The notes under the pieces are model-generated. The model did no database searches and was not told where the DNA came from. It saw only the letters and a list, made by a program, of their open reading frames with translations. Shown here piece by piece: positions 59,956 to 64,000 of a DNA stretch of 64,000 nucleotides. The stretch is from Lathyrus oleraceus (lineage: Eukaryota; Streptophyta; Magnoliopsida; Fabales; Fabaceae), in assembly GCF_024323335.1 (NCBI RefSeq), contig NC_066583.1, positions 368,153,877 to 368,217,876 on the forward strand. Direction: 5' to 3'. How positions within the stretch are numbered: position 1 is the stretch's first letter; each line of letters begins with the position of its first letter. The translations under genes were made by a program, and so were the position numbers.

Positions 59956-62252
59956 CCACCCTTCGACCTGAAACGACTATGGACCCTAGATGTAGAGTCG
60001 AGTGCCTTATTGCTGATCAAACGTTGTCCGTAACTAGATGACCATAAAGACAGTTGATGGGTACTCCACGACGCATGCTAAGGGACATGAGTGACCTATA
60101 TGGAATTTTCCCATCCTGCGTAACAGGATAAATGTTTATGGGCCCAATATTGAATTGGACAAGGATGACACGGTCTATGCCTTGTGTTCAATATAGACAT
60201 AAGGGCAAAAGGGTAATTATACACATAATTATTATCATAGAAGGATTTGTCAGATCACATGACATTTTCGTGTCTTGGGTAGCAGTGATGTGTTGCTAGA
60301 TACCGCTCACTGTTTATTATGTTAAATACGTGATTTAATATAATTACTAATGCCGCGAAAACCTATAGGGTCACACACAAAGGACGGATTGATGAGAGAT
60401 AGAGTAATTAAGGAATACCGTAATGTACAGTGCCCTTAAGAGAATTATAGAACATCGCAAGGTACAGTGTACTTAAGTAGAATACGAAATATGGTAAGGT
60501 ACCACGAGCTTAAGTGATTTTGGCATATTATAAGATATGGGCCATATACACTTAAGTGGGCCTTTTAGCTTGCAGCCCACACAAGTGGTTCTATAAATAG
60601 AACCCTTGTGTAGAAGCATTGTAACACTTGCAATTTCGTTTCTCTCTCTCTCTATCTCACTCAAAGCCTTCATTCGTAGCAGCTAGCACTGAGATTGAAG
60701 GAATCCGTTCGTGTGGACTGAGTAGAGGCGTTGTCATCGTTCAACGTTCGTGATCGCCACAAGAGGTAACGATTCTATCACTGATCATGCCCATTCGTAA
60801 GGATTATTAAAGGAGAAATTTTTAAATTCTACTTCGTTTTGGATCGCAATTCTCCTTCAGTATCAAGTGTGACTTAATCATGAGATCACATTAAACATAA
60901 GGACATTATTCTTAAAGTATCCATAGTCGAGCTTTATTGTGAAGTGGGATAACATTAAAGCATTAAGACTATTATGTATATAGGCTGATGATCACATCTC
61001 ATGGATCATGGATAAGGAGTTATCAAGTCTTAAACATAGGTATGAATATTAAGAGTAATATTTATACTAGATTGACCCGCTATGAGAATACTATATAGAA
61101 TGTTATGCAAGTGTCATAAGTTATTCTCATGGTGATAATCGTGTATACCACCCTTCGACCTAAAACCACTATGGACCCTAGATGTAGAGTCGAGTGCCTT
61201 ATTGCTGATCAAACATTGTCCTTAACTGGATGACCATAAAGACAGTTGATGGGTACGCCACAAAGCATGCTAAGGGACATGAGTGACCTAGATGGAATTT
61301 GCCCATCCTGCATAACAGGATAGATGTCTATGGGCCCAATATTGAACTGGACAAGGATGACACGATCTATGCCTTGTGTTCAATATAGACATAAGGGCAA
61401 AAGTTTAATTGTATACATAAGTATTATCACAAAAGGATTTGTTAGATCACATGACATTTTCGTGTCTTGGGTAGCAGTGATGTGTTGCTAGATACCGCTC
61501 ACTGTTTATTATGTTAAATATGTGATTTAATATAATTGTCAATGCCGCAAAAACCTATAGGGTCACACACAAAAGGACGGATTGAGAGTAACTAAGGAAT
61601 ACCGTAATGTACGGTGCACTTAAATGAATTGTAGAACATCGTAAGGTACAATGTACTTAAATAGAATATGAAATATGGTAAGGTACCACGCGCTTAAGTG
61701 ATTTTGGCATATTATAAGATATGGGCCACATACACTTGAGTGGGCTTTTTAGCTTGCAGCCCACACAAGTGGTTCTATAAATAGAACCCTTGTGTAGAAG
61801 CATTAGTGCAGTTGCAATTTCGTTTCTATCTCTCTCTCAATCAAAGCATTCATTCGTAGCAGCTAGCACTGAAATTGAAGGAATCCGTTCGTGTGGACTG
61901 AGTAGAGGTGTTGTCACCGTTCAACGTTCGTGATCGCTCCGTAGATCTGCATAAAAGGTTACAATCGCCACAAGAGATAACGATTATATCACTAATCATG
62001 CCCATTCGTAAGGATCACTAAAGGAAAAATTTTATATTCCACTGCGTTTTGGATCGCTCTTCTCCTTCACTTAGATGTTTTCCTTTGATCTGGAGAATCT
62101 ATGAGGTTTTAGGAGAAATTGATCTTGAATTCTGGGTAGAGCTTGATAGTCAGAGTGTTTTAGCATATGAGGTTTTATAATATGTTGCTCCTCCGTCGCC
62201 GGTGGTGAGCTCCTGCGAGGTGGAGGGAGAAGAAGTCATTTGAACTGAGAAC

Positions 62253-62285
62253 CATGTGTAAAACGTGCAACACGTTTTACACATG
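62253..62285. repeat. Perfect 15-bp inverted repeat (hairpin)
   Basis: CATGTGTAAAACGTG, loop CAA, then CACGTTTTACACATG. It lies in the right arm of the outermost Tat-type LTR. Function unknown. Confidence 0.9.
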
Positions 62286-63184
62286 TTTTTTGAATCTGAG
62301 TCCATTTCCCTTCACTCAGTTCCAGAGTGGGCCTTCATGGGCCTCAGGTTCAATCCCTTTATTCTTGCACCCCTAGGTCTGCCATTATATCCCTCATTGT
62401 ATTGAGTTGGATTGAAGTGAGATTTCGGCGGGCCTTGCCTTTAGGCCCACACATTTTTTGTTCTTTGACACTCTGATCAGGGCATGCACTCCCATCCAGA
62501 CCCATTTACTTGTCTTAGTTGAATTCGTATTGATTGTTTCATTAATAAATTGGTTTCTAATTTTTTTGCCTTATTAATCCTTGAAAATTAGATTAATTAG
62601 GAACTTAATTAGGATTAACATGTTCATAATATTGAAGAATTTAATTTGTTCTAATTAGAAATAATTAGAATAATTATTTTTAGTTAGATTAATTTCTAGG
62701 TTTAATTCCTTAATGGTTTATATGATTTGACCATTTTAACCCTAGGGTTTTAGTAGTGAAATTCATGTTCCCATAGGATTATGAATATATTTATATTAAT
62801 TGATCTTTTTAATTAAATTAATTTTCATGTGATAGTTGGTAATGGGGAATTAATTTGACCTTAACCTTTGCATGATCCCTTAGGTTGAACTTGTACATGT
62901 TATAACCTTTAGATTAGGTTAACCATAACTACCAACTAATTCAATCCTTTTGACTCAAGTTGATCAAAATAAATTTTGATTAGCTAAACCCTTTGATTGT
63001 GTATAATCTCACAGTCTATTCAAATGATCAAAAGTCCCTTGATTACTTGATAAGACTATTCTATAAAGCTGCGGATCTCAAGGCCTCAAGTCTAGACTTT
63101 CATGTGAGGCATCCCAGACATATCAAGCAGTGGATTATACAAGATACAATAAAGGTCAACACTTGGCAACTGTGGTTCAAGTTG

Positions 63185-63549
63185 CATGCCATGAGCCTTA
63201 AGTAATGAAGAATGATGAGATGGAGTTTCTCATACCCTTGTCTAGAGTGACTTTGTGTACGGAGCGTAGGCCCTAGCTATTCAAAGCATTCGTCTTCATT
63301 CATAGACTTTAATACAATGTGAATAAAATAAATTTCCAGATCTTCTTCACCAAGGCAACATCATCCTAAGGAGCAGCAAGGAGATTTCTTCTTCAATGCT
63401 TGTCAGCCATGATAAATATCACATGCCATGAGCCTTAAGTAATGAAGAATGATGAGACGAGGTTTCTCCTAGCCTTGTCTAGAGTGACTTTGCGTACGGA
63501 GTGTAGGCCCTAGATACTCAAAGCATTCACCTTCGTTCATAGACTTTAG
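63185..63549 (+). repeat. Direct repeat of about 127 bp inside the outermost LTR
   Basis: Copies at 63185-63311 and 63422-63549, both starting CATGCCATGAGCCTTAAGTA and ending with a TTCATAGACTTTA word, with about a dozen differences; the intervening 110 bp is unique. An LTR-internal duplication. Confidence 0.85.
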
Positions 63550-64000
63550 TGTGGTTCATATCAAATGACTGCCAAGTACTCTTCATATTTCATTATCAAT
63601 CATCACTTCTCTTGCCTCAATCTCTTACTGTCAGCCGTAGTAGGCTGAACTACGAAAGCTCTTACTTTCTCATTGCATAGTGAGAATATGTAGGCACGAG
63701 AATTCAAATGATCTATTTCTACCTTATTTATTCCTACCTCGGTTAATTATCCATTCATCAATCAATACCATCTTTTGAGATCAAATACATTTTTCCTTAG
63801 ATTCAATGGACATCCTTTTAGGATGATATAAAGACAATCCACCTTGTGAACCAAGAGATGTTTGTGCTATGAAACCAAACATTTTATTCCTTCTTTTTTT
63901 GCTAAGACGCTTGTTTACTCTTCAGTTAAGAGTTTATTACTTTATGGATCCAAGATACCATTCTTCTTTGATTTCAAATTGTTTGTTCTCTAAAGTGATA

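Larger units (their letters stand above)
41352..60859 (+). mobile_element. Ty1/copia retrotransposon, about 8.2 kb, TSD GTATC, itself interrupted
   Basis: The complete structure is 5' LTR 41352-42661, primer site 42663, leader, gag-protease-integrase 44338-46344, RT-RNase H 46676-48253, polypurine tract and 3' LTR from 48268. GTATC flanks it (41347-41351 and 60860-60864). Domain order integrase before RT is diagnostic of copia. Its 3' LTR is split by the Ogre-like element (48686-59955 plus one CCACC copy). The coding region has in-frame stops and a frameshift, so it is not autonomous now. LTR length and gag wording suggest the Angela/Tork group, but this is not certain. Confidence 0.93.
48268..60859 (+). 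repeat. 3' LTR of the copia element, split by the Ogre-like insertion
   Basis: Pieces 48268-48685 and 59961-60859 together give 1317 bp, against 1310 bp for the 5' LTR. The break lies in TATACCACC|CTTCGACCTG, whole in the 5' LTR, and CCACC is duplicated at the junctions (48681-48685 and 59956-59960). Confidence 0.93.
41223..62069 (+). mobile_element. Copia solo LTR, split by a same-family element (TSD CTTAG)
   Basis: The left piece 41223-41351 starts TGTTGGTGTAAGCCC; the right piece 60865-62069 ends TCTCCTTCA. Together they make one LTR of about 1334 bp of the same family as 41352-42661. CTTAG lies immediately left (41218-41222) and right (62070-62074), the 5-bp target duplication. No internal region belongs to this copy, so it is a solo LTR left by recombination. 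It is interrupted at GTATC by the full-length element 41352-60859. Confidence 0.93.
39264..64000 (+). mobile_element. Tat/Ogre-type gypsy LTR, outermost host of the nest, runs off the window
   Basis: It begins TGTCATACCCCAAAATTTG at 39264, the same start as the Ogre-like LTRs at 48686 and 57908, but the interior differs. The LTR runs to 41222, is split by the copia solo LTR (41223-62069), and resumes after the CTTAG duplication at 62075. The end is not in the window, giving at least 3.9 kb of LTR; Ogre LTRs of this size are known in Fabeae. No PAL-type or other host gene was found in the right arm. Open frames such as 39973-40239, 41032-41280 and 62993-63205 have no domain and are probably chance. 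Confidence 0.6.

Overview
The window is nuclear DNA from a flowering plant, most likely a legume of the pea/vetch tribe (Fabeae). This is inferred from the retrotransposon content: Ogre/Tat-type Ty3/gypsy elements with a tRNA-Arg-type primer site, a pol intron and a satellite-like 3' region; SIRE/Maximus-type Ty1/copia LTRs; and small TRIM elements. Only two host genes are supported. They form a gene island at 16.5-25.9 kb and face each other: a PAT1-branch GRAS regulator (+ strand, intronless CDS, one 5'UTR intron) and a six-exon group I WRKY factor resembling WRKY20 (- strand, 592 codons when spliced). Everything else is mobile DNA, its remains, or AT-rich sequence I cannot assign.

Left flank (1-16 kb): a LINE remnant (-), an old duplicated segment, unassigned LTR-like DNA, then a decayed Maximus/SIRE copia on the - strand (gag-protease 9.3-7.0 kb, LTR 9.35-14.2 kb). 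Its LTR is split by a 3.7-kb Tat-type LTR. A 587-bp TRIM follows at 14.95-15.54 kb. A second, 330-bp TRIM lies in the last WRKY intron.

Middle (26-39 kb): a probable small CACTA-like element, a Maximus-type solo LTR (27.66-29.0 kb), and a degraded second copia family with gag remnant and a 3' LTR. That LTR is split by a CACTA transposon (32234-35897, TSD CTT) carrying an internally deleted TNP2-type transposase. A gypsy gag-protease remnant (-) reaches 39.26 kb.

Right part (39.26-64 kb) is one nested stack, readable to the base. A Tat/Ogre-type LTR starting at 39264 is split by a copia solo LTR (41223-62069, TSD CTTAG). That LTR is split by a full-length copia of the same family (41352-60859, TSD GTATC). 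The 3' LTR of that copia is split by an Ogre-like element (48686-59955, TSD CCACC). The innermost element has nearly identical LTRs, keeps gag and an intron, has lost the reverse-transcriptase core, protease and most of integrase, and carries a 2.3-kb tandem array near its 3' end. I found no tRNA, rRNA, CRISPR or operon-like system. The most unusual structures are the self-nested LTRs, the recently moved but coding-defective Ogre-like element, its hairpin-cored array, and a palindrome-rich leader in the copia element.
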